From contig ARYC01001389.1 of the NCBI GenBank assembly GCA_000711775.1, positions 1-64,000 of the forward strand: DNA of 64,000 nt. Reading direction: 5' to 3'. Under the pieces are notes generated by a model. The model ran no database searches. It was given only the letters and a program-made list of their open reading frames with translations, and was not told the origin of the DNA. Positions within the stretch are counted from its first letter, which is position 1. Each line of letters begins with the position of its first letter. This document shows positions 23,646 through 36,848 of this stretch, piece by piece. A program made the translations under genes and the position numbers. The DNA is from Oxytricha trifallax (lineage: Eukaryota > Ciliophora > Spirotrichea > Sporadotrichida > Oxytrichidae).

Positions 23646-25752
23646 TCAGTTTACTGGCTAATTTAATTAATATTTTGTCTATGGCTAAAAAAATTGTTTG
23701 TTAAAGACTTTCGATTCTAAAACATAAAAGTATATGTTCTGAAAATATTTTACTTTTTAAATAATCATTGAATTTTCTCTACTTCTTTTCACTTGGCTTA
23801 TTTACAGCTTAGATTAATTATTGACCAATTATTTCAATCCCTTATTAAGTGTTTCAATCAGAACTTTAGATTTGCCCTCATCGAAAGTCTGATTAAACCT
23901 CTACGATTCACTTTAATTTTAAGATTCTAGCTTGACTACTTCTTCCTTAAGTTTCATAAGTCTTTTAGCAGCATCTAACATGGACGATACTTTTGGAGTG
24001 TTAGGAGCACTTTAACCGAATGGGAAAAATGGAATTTGCTTTTTTACTTGTCTCTTAGGCTCTTCAATTACGATGTTAGAAGATGACAATTGTGACAAGT
24101 TTATATCTTCACGGCTTTAATCGTAAAATTTAATTGGTTCTGGTTTGATTTGAGCTACCTGCAATTTTTCCGTTTATTTTAATAATTTTTCGCTAACTAC
24201 TTAAACTGACTTTTGCTCTTCCTCTAGAGATTCATGTGACCTGGGATTAGAATTTAAGAAATTGATTCCAGATCCAATTTTATAATGTTGGGTGTGGATT
24301 GGAATGTTATTAATTGAAGAACTATCACTTGTCTAGGTCATAATATTTAGATTTCTAGTTTAACCTAGAGGTGGCACTTTTTCAAGTGTCTCACTTTAAG
24401 ACTTTTGATGTTTATCAATTAGATTTGCAGTGCAACCTATTTCTTCAGAAACTCTTCTGAACATTTTTATCAGTTTAGTCTTAGGTATTAAGTCGTAGAT
24501 TTTTACTTTGGATTAATTAGGGTCGACAGAGGAAAAATTATTGGATTTTTCATTGGAGTTTTGATTACTAGACCTGGTTGTGTTTTTCTTACCAAATTTT
24601 GAGAATTTCAAAGACCCTTAGCGAGCAACTTTACTCTTCTTAGTTCCAGTGTTTTTATCACTTGCCGCGAGAGAGCTTTTCTAGTCCTCCTCAGGCACCT
24701 CAATTATTGTATTGTAGTGAAGCAATGTTGAAGGAGGAAGCATTATATAAAAAAGCAGAAATTTATGATAAAGTGAAAATTACTAAATTCTAGCAATTTT
24801 TTCTGAGTTATATAATTAAATTTATTATGTCAGGATCATCATTTTAATTACCAGAGTAATCTTTATTTTCAACTGGATGCAGCATGGAATGATAAACTTA
24901 AATTTATTTAATGATTATTTCATGAGTTTTTTTTCATAATTAATTTTACCTTTAATATTAATTATTCATATCAAAATCCTCAGTAGCGCTAAATATCTGA
25001 ATAGTAAAATCATTGGAAACGTTATTTTAAAGTTGATGTTATTGTGAAATATCATTGCCATTTTCTTAATGACTGAATTATTCATTCATAAAAAGGTAAA
25101 AATTAAACTTAAAATTTTTATGAGAAAAAGTATCATAAATAAAAGAAAAATTATCTTTGCAATGAGTCGCTTAATTATTAAAGATTTTCGTCGCTCTCCT
25201 TTGACTATGTATTGAAATTTTCCATATTAAAGCTAAACTGTTTTTAGAAGTTATTCTAATTTTCTTAGGAGTGATGTGTTCCTCCTTCTATTCGAGGAGC
25301 TAAAAAGTTTGAAGAGAGTTTCTTCTAAGGCATAGGACTATTCCCAATATTCATTTGTTGGTGAAGTTGCATTTAGAGAAGCGAGTTTAAAATATAAAAA
25401 ATGAAAGCATAAAAACTCTATTATAATCAATCATTTAAAACCAGTTGATTTGATCAAAGTTATTCTAGTTCTATTGTATAGCCTAAGGATACTACTTTCT
25501 ATTACTGCCTTAGCTGGCCTATCTCTCATTTAGTAAAAGTTTCTGCTATGAAGACTACGAAGATTTCTAAGATTTTCCTGGTCTCAATATTTGATCATAA
25601 ATTTTCTCAAGAATATTCAAGCTCTCTCTATCATGTTTAGTGAGCTTTGTGCGCTTCTTTTTTGAATGTGATACTGTGTGAGCTCTCCTATATGCTGGCT
25701 CATTTGCACTCACTGATTTCTAGGAAGATGAGAAGGCCTGGGAGTGTAGCAT
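23646..25752 (-). CDS. Ser/Asn/Gln-rich hypothetical protein
   Basis: The 3' part is one clean frame of 365 codons from ATG 24743 (MLPPSTLLHYNTIIEVPEED) to TGA 23646, Ser/Lys/Asn-rich, with a coiled-coil-like end (AAKRLMKLKEEVVKLESQ). Upstream on the same strand are coding-like blocks at 25752-25440 (MLHSQAFSSSQKSVSANEPA), 25372-25170 (MQLHQQMNIGNSPMPQKKLS), 25040-24950 and 24890-24820, separated by AT-rich gaps. I read them as MDSs of one gene, but the joins are unresolved and the block at 24743 could be a separate gene. The last ~25 codons are AT-rich and may not be coding. No domain recognised. Confidence 0.6.
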
Positions 25753-26299
25753 TTGAGATCTACGTTTCAAAGAAAATACTTAACTTTGTTTCTATGTATT
25801 TTTTAATTAATAAATTAATAGATACTAACATTAACAGGAACAACACAAATGACAAAAACTAACCGAAATAAATGATTGAAAGAATCACTTTCAATACTAA
25901 TTTATAGTAAATAACTATGCTATAAATTATTTAACACTGACAATTAAAATTAATGAGGGCAGGTAGGATATACATAGAACTTATCTTAATCCAAATATAC
26001 CAGAATTAAAATATTCAATAGAAAGTGAAATTATAAAGATATTAAGTTTCTATTAACAAATAAAAATTTAAATTGCAGAAACTAATAAAAACAAAAATCT
26101 TTGTACCATATTTAATATGAGTCTTAAATTCTAAACTAACGTAATATTGAAGGAAAAAAATAAAGACTCCAGATATGATCTAAATCAAATTAATTTGGTC
26201 AGTTAATACTCCTATTTTACATTTTAAATTTTAATTCTACTGTTATAAATATAATGATATTAAATAAATTTGTGATGGTTAATTAATAAATATGTATCA

Positions 26300-29200
26300 A
26301 ATACCTACAAATTCTGGCTGCTGCTTTCACTTTAATTTTTATCATTTTAGGTATTTAATCTCTACTGATCTTAAAGAAATCTCTCAACAATATCCATAGA
26401 TGCACTTTTTGAGAATCTTCTTTGTTAAGTGATTAAACTTTTATCCTTAGGCTGATCATGCTTAACTTCCACTTAATTTTGAAGCTTATAAAAAATTAAA
26501 CTGATAAAAAACTATTCAAAGCACTTATTTTTCTCTTAAAATGCAAAATTAAGGGAAAATTGCTTATTATAATTTTAATAGTAGTATAATTCAAGAATTA
26601 CAACTAAATTTAAACTATTAAAGAAATAGTTAAATGTAAAAAATACAATTATTAGATTCTAGATGTGATTTAACACTTAACTTTCAATAATAAATCACTA
26701 TTTTTAAAAAAGTATTATCTTGTTTACCTTCTAAACTCATATTTTTAATGGAATTTTAAGGAATTATATATAAATTTAACTTCATTCCTCATTTAATATT
26801 CATTAATACAATATAAAATATTATGAAGCTCAAATTGGAAATACTTGCTTGCCATTTTCACACTACCAGGTGAATTGTTTTTTAATAGAAGCTTTAAGTA
26901 TCTGGACTAAAAATATTTAAGGGCCATCAGGTTTGTTTTAATCATTCTATGTCTCTTATCTCAATGTTTGAAATTCTAGCTTTTTCTTGGTTTTTTAAAT
27001 TTTTATTATAAATTAATGGAGTACTGGGATAAATGTTTTAAAAAAGCTCTAATTTCATTGTTTTAAGAAAGAATAAAAATTTAAGGTTTACTTAAATTAA
27101 TATATAAAATCGGAAGTTAAAATCTCAAAAATATGTATATTCAAGCATTTTAAAAGGAGTTTTTAAAACTCCAATTTTTTGTTTATAAATTATTTTTAAA
27201 AAATGCATTTTAAGTATTATTTAACTAAAAATAAATATTGATTGGGTTTTCTCTTTCTTGAATTAAAATTAATTTTTATCGTTTTATTCCCAAAATATTT
27301 CTAAATAAATATAAATGAGCAAAGCATCTTTAGCCGAAAATTAATTAAATTTTGTATTAAGAATCCAATAATTTAAAGATATAATACTCTATATGGAATT
27401 TTGTTAAATTTATTCAATAAACTATTACGTATAAATCTAATTAATATAAATAATCAAATATATTAAACTTTCTATTATTCTTCTGGTTATAACTTTAATG
27501 GCTCAATTATTTCAGTGTATGTAGTTAGGCTTAGGCTTCATTTTTTACATAGATTATTTTTGGCTTACCTTCGTCTTATTTGGCTTCACAACCACGCTTA
27601 TTTTTCTTTCTCCTCTAATTTTCTCATTGTTATTTATGTTATAATATCTTCTAGGCTAGTCATTTAGAAATAATAAAAATTCATTCAAAATATAGAAGAA
27701 TATTATAAACAGGCAAATTAATCATAATATTCAATTAAAATAATAACTCAAGATGTTTTAGTATAAATTTTTTGACTTGATCCTCGTCTTAATCTTGCGT
27801 AGGTTATTTGTATATTTTTTTTTTCTGTTTCTTCTGGTACTAAGTTACTATAGTGATGGAAACCTGAAAGCTATTTTTAAAATTACGGGTATATTCAATG
27901 CCACAAAACCCTTTAAATGGCATTTCATATTATCATAAAATGATAATAAAACAAAATTAGAAAATAACATTTTAATAAATTAAGCTGTTCTCTTTAAAAC
28001 GAATTTAGAATTTATTTTAAGATTAAAAAGAATTATTCTAATTTATGAATATAAACTCAATTTCAAATAATTTAAAATAATGATATGCTAAAAATGAATA
28101 ACAGTTTAAATTAATCAACATAAGATTAAAGTTTTTATATAAAAAAATTAATATTTATGTGATAGATATAAAAGATAATATCTTAGGAAAAATTATAATA
28201 AATCTACTGATACGCAAAAACTAATTTTTTAAAATCTTAATTATTTTACTAAAAGATTAATCTAAATTTTAAAAATGAATTCATAAGATAAATATTGGGT
28301 ATTTAAATTGAAGTCTATCTTTAAAATTATGAAGCAGCGCCAAAACTTTAGTTCAAATATTTCTATTCTTCTGTATTATATTAAAAGAAGTTGTTAATTT
28401 ATTTAAATAAAAATAGAGAGCATTTTACAATTTTTAATAATTCTGGATCGGCATCGTTAAATTCAGAACTTCTTAACGAACTTCTATCTGTCTCTTAGAT
28501 TGGTTATCCCTAAAATAACGGAGTATTCATTCCAATCGAGTCTCCTTTCATTTATTTATGAAAAATATTATTCAAGTTAATTTTAATATTCATTAAAACC
28601 CCATAATTATATAAAAATTAAGATAAGAGGGGTAGAAGGAATTAATATGAATGCAGTAAATTTTAAAACTAATAACTTTAATAATTTTTCCTATAAAATA
28701 AACCAATTAGAGCATATAAAACTAATTTTAAGATAATTAATATTTAATTTCGTAAAATTATATTCTTATAAATTCTTTTATCCCTTATTATGATTTCTTA
28801 AACTCATGAATATTTATTATATTTGTTATCGATTATGATTTTTTAAAAACATTCATAGTATTTTACAGCTTAAGAATAGAAACTCGGGATGATTACTTTT
28901 TGAATTTACTCTCACTCCTCCTGAAAGAACCCATACTTATTAAATCTGGTGAACCAGGCATACTCCCTATGGATGAATTTTACCCTGGACCTTTCTAAAT
29001 ATTTTACAAAGAGGAATTCATTCTTTAGAAGTCAACGTGAACTTAAGAGGATTATATAGAAATTATTTCGCTTTAACGGAGACTTTTAAAATAAAAATAT
29101 CCTAAAAATGGCCTGATATTCGGTTTAAATTAACAGATTTAGTTTGCTAAGTTATCTTTTAAATATTTTGGTTTATAACTTTAATTGTCGGCATTGTTAT

Positions 29201-30062
29201 TGTTATTTGAAGCATGCAGATTTTATAATTCAGTGACTTAAATATTCATATTACTCAATTGACTGCGAATCGTTTGCCCATGTCTAAATCCTGCTGTGTG
29301 AGATCCTCGTGATCTAAAAACTAAGAATTGTAATATAACTCCTCCTTCCCAAAATATCCTTTAAATAATAGCTTCAAATTAACGATAAATATAGAGAGAT
29401 CTTGGAGAGGCATGACTGTCATTATCCATTTACATGCTTACATGATTATGCTTATGAGTCATGTTTCTTTGATATTTCTTTCCTTGAAGTGGTTAAAGTC
29501 CACCTCTCTGTAAATGTAATAACTCAAATTCAAATGAAAATTTATACTCCATTATTTTTAAAATCATTAAATTATTTATGTAAATACTTGGATTGCATAG
29601 GAGATAGAGTTGGAGAACTTAGAAGCATGTGACTATTTGTTGCATTATTGAAGTGGCTTAAAAATCTCTAACCTGATGCCAGTGATCATCTTGAATTGAG
29701 ATGTATATACTAGAATAATTAAAAATTGGAAGCAAATTATTATTAATTAATGTATCAAGTATAAAACCTTTCTTAAAATAAGCATAAATTATTAGAAATA
29801 AAAATGTATTTAATTTCATTTAAAAATTTTATGAAAGATTTCGGGAGGGTGGAGCGAATAGAAGTTCATCTGGCGGATAAACTCTGACAGAAGTAGCAGC
29901 TACGGTATTGCTAATAGGTTCAATGACACTTGGAGGTGTCAGTAAACTTGAATATTTATCTATATTACTGCCTTGGAAAATCTACGATGAGCTGAATGAG
30001 GATATTTTGCTATCTTATATTATATTATGTCTAGGCGATTGTATTGCGGAGTGACTTTTCAT
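26300..30062 (-). CDS. Ser/Asn/Gln-rich protein in many small MDSs
   Basis: ATG at 30062 begins MKSHSAIQSPRHNIIQDSKI, followed by a Pro/Ser-rich segment (YPPDELLFAPPSRNLS). Further blocks on the minus strand are at about 29700-29640, 29520-29403, 29315-28870 (DLISMGSFRRSESKFKKQ), 28551-28430 (MKGDSIGMNTPLFQG), 28370-28270, 27890-27760, 27620-27510, 26980-26860 and 26480-26300 (SKSASMDIVERFLQDQQ). One junction is firmly resolved (IES 29316-29402). The gene seems unusually broken up, with blocks of 100-400 bp separated by longer AT-rich sequence; the order was assumed collinear and not proven. It may also continue into the gene at 25752. No domain seen; RRxS-type basic/Ser sites suggest phosphorylation. 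Confidence 0.55.
29316..29402 (-). other. IES, 87 bp, pointer AGATC
   Basis: Removal joins DNDSHASPRS to RGSHTAGFRHG in frame. Confidence 0.75.
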
Positions 30063-30773
30063 AATTCTCACTTATTTTATTCGTTTACCGTTTATAATGT
30101 ACCCATCAAAAGAGTCAGATTACTTCATATTTAAAATATTAGCATTATAAACCGTAGTTATCTAGATTAAAATTAATGTAAAAACTTATCAAATATTTCA
30201 TAAATAGGACATCCTCTTGCCTTGTAGATATTTCATTTATCCTGATAAACAGTTATTTATTTTTATAAAATTACCTAACTATTTTATTTTCGGGCTTAAC
30301 AGTTTTACAACTTATAATTTTACCTGTGCACATTCAAAAATTCATTTATTAATTTATTTGTAAACATATAAGAGCTAAAAAGATTTATTTATCATAATAT
30401 TTGAATAAAAATTATATTGAAAAAAAATTTTAAAGTTTATATTGAAGCTCCCATTTTAGTTTTTATGATTTTGAGTTTTCAATTATAAATGATGAAATTA
30501 CCGTATATTATAATTATTTAAATATTATAAAACTCTGTTTTAATTATTAAGACATTATAGGAAAAATGACTATTATTTAAATATTTCCAATATAAATTTT
30601 TTGAATTTATATATTTAAATGAACATATGATTAGCAATTTCAATATTTATCTTAGAGTAATTTAAATTATCTATTGATTTATTGATATATGTGATATTAT
30701 TAAAATGTAGATTTTTGTATTGAATTTTGATATTTTTAATTAATTTAGGATTTAAAACTTTGAATTAAATGAT

Positions 30774-33700
30774 TCATAATAGATTAGTGAGGTAATATAT
30801 TTGAGATACAATAATAATTGATTAAAATTCAGAAAATAGTGCAGCAACAAGCGTTTTTATTTTTCTTTTTAGCCAAGGAGGGGTTTTAGGTATTCTCTTA
30901 TTTTTATATTCCATTCTTTGAATTTGATTAAGATCCCAATTACTTGTTATTAGCAGAATTATTAACATAAAAATATATGTGGCTTTCATTATTAATAGTA
31001 TAATAACTTATTTGATAAAAAAATCTTATATTTAAGACTCATTTTTAATGTCTGTAGTAACTTATGTAGAATTTGTTTTATATTTATCCCCACTGCCAGG
31101 CTTTTCTTACTCTTCAATTTCCTTCAAAGCTTAATTTGCCTAATTCATAGATTTAATTTTGAATGAGGTGCCCTGAGGAATATCTCTGCCGATCACATTT
31201 GCTGATGTCGCAATTGGGTTAAGTCTTTGTCTAAATCTATAGCGAGGGGAGGAGCCTGTTTCTGAGAACTAGGATTCTAGTGGTATCATAATAAATAAGA
31301 GTTAGCTTAAGCACTTAAATATGCTTATTTATGAAGATAATTTATCATTTAGTCATTCTAACAATCAGTGAAATTGTTGTTCTGAATCGCATAAAAAGCG
31401 ACACTCTTTGATGAAACTGGAGCTTACTTCAAATGTAAGATTCTGTATGAATTCTACCTATTTGGTTGAGGTAGCCTAACATGTTCTGCAAATGTAATCT
31501 TTATTTCACTATTTCTCAAACTTTTGTGTTGATGGTGTTCTGGTAGTGAAGAATTTTCAAGTGGTGTATTGTTATCAGATCCATAGGATGGTAGTTTCAA
31601 CTATGGCTCTTATCTTGGGAAGCCTAAAGAAATTGGTATTTATAGAGCTGATGGTTGGATTAAATGTGTTTAAATTTAACTCAAAACATATTGTTATTTA
31701 ATCCCACCCTTGAAATAAAATATTTAAAAGATCGGTTTTTTATCAAGAGAGCCAAAGTTTCTTTCTTCGATGTCATCAAGTTCATCCTCATCCAAACTTT
31801 GCTCTGCTTTGTAATCCCCCAAAAGATGTTAAGGAATTTAAGGCATTTCAGGATTCTTCATTAACATCTTTCATTAATTTGAAATTATAAGCTAAAGTTT
31901 ACCTTAAAAATATACTAAATCTAAAAATATATCTTCTCCCTTTATTCATCAGTCATTTAAAATTGTGGATCTTCACCGAATTCCAAACTAGGCATGTGAG
32001 GAGGCCAGAAAGCCCTAGGAGGGTCAGCTTTTCCCCCAAATCTCTTTTCTAATTAACTTGGGTGGAAATGCTTCTTCAATTCTTCTGAGGCACCCTCTCT
32101 CTAAAAAGAAATTTTTTCCTTGGTCTCTTTATCAACAAAGATTTCAAATACCTTCCAACACATAACTTGGAATCATAGGTTATAAAGTTTTATGAGGGAT
32201 TAACAATAAAAAATAGCAATCAATCGAAAAATAGTAAATTAAGAATCTTGTGCAGTTAACTGCCCAGGCTTTATCTAGAACATACATGTAATTATTTTAT
32301 ACACACTACATCACTGCGGTCATTTCCTTGCGAGGTAAATCTCCAACACTTAAGTTATTCATGCTAATTAATTAAAATCTCATTTACTTACAGTAACCTT
32401 TACTTTTTATTAGAGATTTATGTTTATGAGAATTTATTCATGTTGTGTATGACGTTCCATTATTCAAAATGACCTGGAAGCAGAAGGTTCTTTTTTACAT
32501 ATTCCATCATAAAAATAAATGATTGCTGAAGTGTGTCTATATTCACAAAATCAAGCTTTTGAGAGAGATGCTGCTGAAGAATGTATGAGTCTAAAATGAA
32601 GGTTGGCCTAAATTTCTTATAAATAAAAATATATAGCTAATTTTGGATTAAAGCTTAATATACTATTTGGACTTGATTTTACATCTAATTAAATATTTCA
32701 ATTAAAAATAAATAGATTTTTTCGGATAATAATTTCTTGTCTCTTCCATGAATATAAAGAAAACCTGTGTTCTATATATTAATTAGATTTTTTATTTGGA
32801 ATTTACGATTAATTTTATTGTGTCTGATGTAATTTTACTTTTATCATTTAAACATAAAATTGATAAATTCAATGAACTTTAAATTGATTTAAATTAGATT
32901 AATGTGATCTTGCAAGGAAGCCATTAAATCCTCCATTTGAAATGCTCTTCTAACACGGGAAGTAGCTTCTTGAAATCAAAATTGTCTAAAATATTTCACA
33001 TTACTATTTATAAGATATATTTCATTAATTGTAGGCTTATAAGAACCTAAGATAGTCTCTTTCAGGATAGTCGCTAGGTAGAATTTTTGCAAACCTTCTG
33101 TCAGTTTACAATCTTATAAATTTTTAAAAAGTAGTCTTTTGTAGTAAAAATTTTATTAAAAATATAAACAAGAAAGTTTTTAAAGCGATTTATTAATTGT
33201 TTGATTATTTACAATTCTTAATAAAGCTGTCTCAGCTGATCTTTCTCAAACGAGCTGAGATTATTCCATCCATCAAATATTTTCCTATCTTTGGATTTTT
33301 TCGAAGACTCTCTTGCAAATGAGTGGTCTTAAACAAAGAAATTAATCAACAATATATAAGAAATTCAAATTATAAAGAGAGGATGGCTGTTAAATATTGT
33401 TTCAGGTTTCTCTAGATGATGTGAATTTCATTGAGGGTTTTATATAATATTCAAATTCTAAACTGCTATGTAGATAAATGAATTCATCTATCTATCTGTT
33501 AGTTTGCTTAATGTTAAATTAAAGTTCTAGTTAATGTTAAAAATACAATTATATTTTGTAACCCTTGATATTCATTAACAATAAACATGCCGAATCTCTC
33601 ATTGATAAATCATTCTTTAATTCCTTACCTGGATTCAAATAAACTTATATTTTGTTATAATTTTTATCTAAATTTTAATTATATTAATATATTTCCCCTC

Positions 33701-33876
33701 TAAGTTTAATAGTAAGCTTGAAGAGGTGGCAAACTATCTTTATGCACGGCACTAAACACACTATTCTCAGGGTCTATTGGCAAATCTATAAAAATTATTA
33801 ACAATGCAATTAAGTGAAAAAAATAACGAAAAAACAAACCTTATTTGAAATTAGTTAGAGTGAGAGTATCAGTCAT
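30774..33876 (-). CDS. Sec14/CRAL-TRIO lipid-transfer-type protein
   Basis: ATG at 33876 opens MTDTLTLTNFKQ, joined by a 54-bp intron (33786-33839) to DLPIDPENSVFSAVHKDSLP. The CRAL-TRIO N-terminal part is YPERDYLRFLQAYNFDFKKL followed by EEHFKW near 32930, after an IES. The lipid-binding part is MMEYVKKNLLLPGHFEQWNV, HNMNNLSVGDLPRKEMTAVM, the NYMYVLDKAWAVNCTRFQ stretch and WKVFEIFVDKETKEKI, ending GGKADPPRAFWPPHMP; these follow the Sec14 order (LLPG..W, LP, FxxFxDxxTxxKI). Three IESs in this domain are resolved. After about 31910 come blocks at 31660-31310 and 31289-31030 and a last one near 30940-30774, Ser/Pro/Asn-rich with a basic end. The protein probably binds phospholipids or other small hydrophobic ligands. 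Blocks at 33640-33570 and 33440-33220 are likely coding with unresolved joins. Confidence 0.8.
32175..32247 (-). other. IES, 73 bp, pointer GATTC
   Basis: Removal joins AWAVNCTRF to QVMCWKVFEIF, as expected inside a Sec14 domain. Confidence 0.8.
32364..32442 (-). other. IES, 79 bp, pointer CATGAATAA
   Basis: Nine-base direct repeat; removal joins WNVIHNMN to NLSVGDLPRKE in frame within the Sec14 domain. Confidence 0.85.
32986..33032 (-). other. IES, 47 bp, pointer ACAATT
   Basis: Removal joins YLRFLQAYN to FDFKKLLPVLEE, the conserved CRAL-TRIO N-terminal region. Confidence 0.82.
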
Positions 33877-34390
33877 TTTACGATTGTATTTTTAATGTAT
33901 TTAAGCTGTCTATTGCGTATTAATTAATCAAGATATATAAATATTGCTAAAATTCAATCACTAATTAATTGAAATTTACTATAATATGTGCAAGTTTAAC
34001 ATAAAAAATAATGAGTAGGGGGAAAATGGAGATTTTAATATTTTCTACCAATACTAAAATTTAAGGATTATGTTTATTAGTGAATTTGACAAATAATATA
34101 TATTGCCCTTTAATTAAGTTACAAAATACATTAAATTTTCAAATAAAATTTAGTTAAAAATGTCTATAAGTTTTATTATAATATTTATTAATTCCATTTT
34201 TGAGAGTAAATGTTTATATAATTATAAAATATAAGTATTTAATAACTAAGATGATATAAAAATATTTGTCTTTTTTTTATTTTAATAGCAAATTGGAATA
34301 TTAAAATCAATATATGATTTTTATTAAATCCTCTATTGAATAAATGCGAAAGAGATTATAAGTTAAGGATCAAACGATGATAGAAGCAAC

Positions 34391-36817
34391 ATGAGTAAAT
34401 TATACAATAATGCTAATAATAACAAAAATACTATAAATGATTTATCCATGATTAGTCTCAAATAGCCTCAGCACTACATGTAAAATGTATCAAATATTTT
34501 ACATTATATTACAGATTTACTCTATTACCTTCATACCTGATATTTTTTTATTTTTTTTGCACTCTCCCTTCTAAAAGTTCTACTAAAATTAATTAAATAG
34601 TAGAATCTGATTATTTTTTCGTATTTACTATATTTTAAATTAAATATTGCTTATTTTGAGTTCGACTAGAGCAACCACCAAACATAAGAGAAGAATATTC
34701 TAAAAAATACCCACATAAATTACTTAAACAATAATAACTCAGGGTTGCTACACGATAAGTCCACTGACTGCTTAAATTCCAAGGACAGTCGCCATATAAT
34801 AGTTGCAGGTAGTGCACTGGTTCAGTCTTCAACTGGAAACATTTAAGTTGCCAAGTAGAGCAACTTCTTAAACAAATAATTAACTTTCTAGTATTGTAGG
34901 AATACATTCGATTTGAGAAAATGAATTTTAATTAAATTAATTAAATATTAAAATCATGGCAGTTATCAAATCCAAAGTGATTTAAAATTGAAAAATAAAT
35001 GGATTATACGGTAGATCCCGCAATTTTCGCTGGACTTTCTTATTGGCAATATTCCTGAATCATCCCAGGAAGCGAGATATTTTGGTTTTGAGCTAACTCC
35101 CAAAAATAGTATAATAGATTTTTCTCGCTTGGGCGATGAGATAAATTCATTATAGCAATAACAACCACCGTCTCATTTTTAATGCGCTATCCAGAGAGTA
35201 TAATATTGTCATGGTTTGGAGACATTTTCCAAAAACATAACTGAAGGTTATTAATAATTAATTAATTTTAATTTTAATTCATTTTCCCAAATCGAATGTA
35301 TTCCTACAATAATAATAATAGCAGAATGATAGTAATTATATGAAAAATAATGAATAAAATGACTTTTTGCAAGTTAATTCTAGGCAGTAACGTGAAAATG
35401 TACAAATGCTTTCTAATGGAAAGATTAAAAATAAGATTTAATTTTTAAATGAGACAATTACAAATTAGAAATCTATTTAATAAAGTATACTAATATTTTT
35501 TCTGGCAACTTCGTTAAATTATAAATAATTATAATGGAGATGAATCAAGCATAGATGGTTAGATATTTGAAGAAAAAATATAGCAACAAGAAAAATAACC
35601 ATACTATAAACCAGCAAATAAATAATAGGATTTGACCAAGTAATTGTTTTATTAACGCAATTTCAAGAGGCCTGTCTTAAATGACTTTACTTTTATTTAT
35701 TTATATTTAATTATTGGTGTAAGATTTTTTTATTAACTACTTTTTATATTGAAATGACCAAATTGAATCATAAATATAGATGATAACCGATGAGGAAGAC
35801 GAATAAGACCCAAATTTCGATGCATTTAATAATAGTCAGGTTTCATTAATGTCAGCATCTAAAAAACGATCCTAAAAGTATTGATGAATGAGACGATTTA
35901 ATATTATAATTACTTTTATTATTGTGGTTAATAAAAACGATTCGATCTCAGTTCTCTTTTTGCAAATGAGGACAAGTAACTCTTAACAAATTCTTGTAAA
36001 TATATACGTAATCGCTTATTATATTATTGTTCATAAGAATAAACTAAAATTAACTTTGAATTGATAAATTTCTATAAAATGTTTGGGACCTATAGTTCAA
36101 AATATTCTAGATTTATCACACCCATTAAAAAACTATTATATAATTTTAGAATTTGTACTAATAGAAATTTATTATAATTCTTTTTAAAAAATAGACAAAT
36201 AATTAAAGTAATGGAAATAAAACTATTATATTTTTAACAAAATCAGTGCCCAAAATGTACCTTAAAATATTTAATTCTCGATTAAGAATTATATTTCAGT
36301 ATAATTCACTACTTTTAGGATTTACAATTAAATATTTTTCCAATTTTAATAAATTAATTTAAATTAATCTGACATAAATTAATGATTTTTAATCACATAT
36401 ATTATTTATTTAAAGAATATCCGCTTTGTGATGTTTCTTTAATTTGATATATTATTTCTATAATTAAATCTTAAATATTATTAAAATGTCTATAAATAAA
36501 TAAAATCCACTGCAACTATTGAAATTAAATGCCTAAAAAGATTAAGTATCAAGATAAATGAGACATTAGAAATTATCACAGCTTTTGAATATTTAAATTG
36601 ATGGGTCTCCAAACAACGTCGTTAATTTATCTTCAAATGTGCAGTTAAATTTAATAATTTTAAATGTATTAATGATAAAAAAATTGAATATTTTTTAAAA
36701 GATATAATTATACTCAATGATTAATTCAAAATCCTCATGAGTTTGAGTATTTTTCTTTTAATATCGTATATTATGGGGCTTTTTTCCACATTTTAATATA
36801 AGAAATTAATAATCAAG

Positions 36818-36848
<31 letters not shown>

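Noticed and set aside
25647..25862. Plus-strand ORF of 71 codons
   Set aside because: Shadow of a minus-strand Ser/Lys-rich block (MLHSQAFSSSQKSV).
29402..29632. Plus-strand ORF of 76 codons, Cys/His containing
   Set aside because: Not a zinc finger pattern; the minus strand block joins cleanly through the AGATC IES to the next block.
34635..34907. Minus-strand ORF of 90 codons
   Set aside because: The plus strand is a Gln/Asn/Ser-rich coding frame continuing across the MITE; the minus ORF also runs into the MITE tip.
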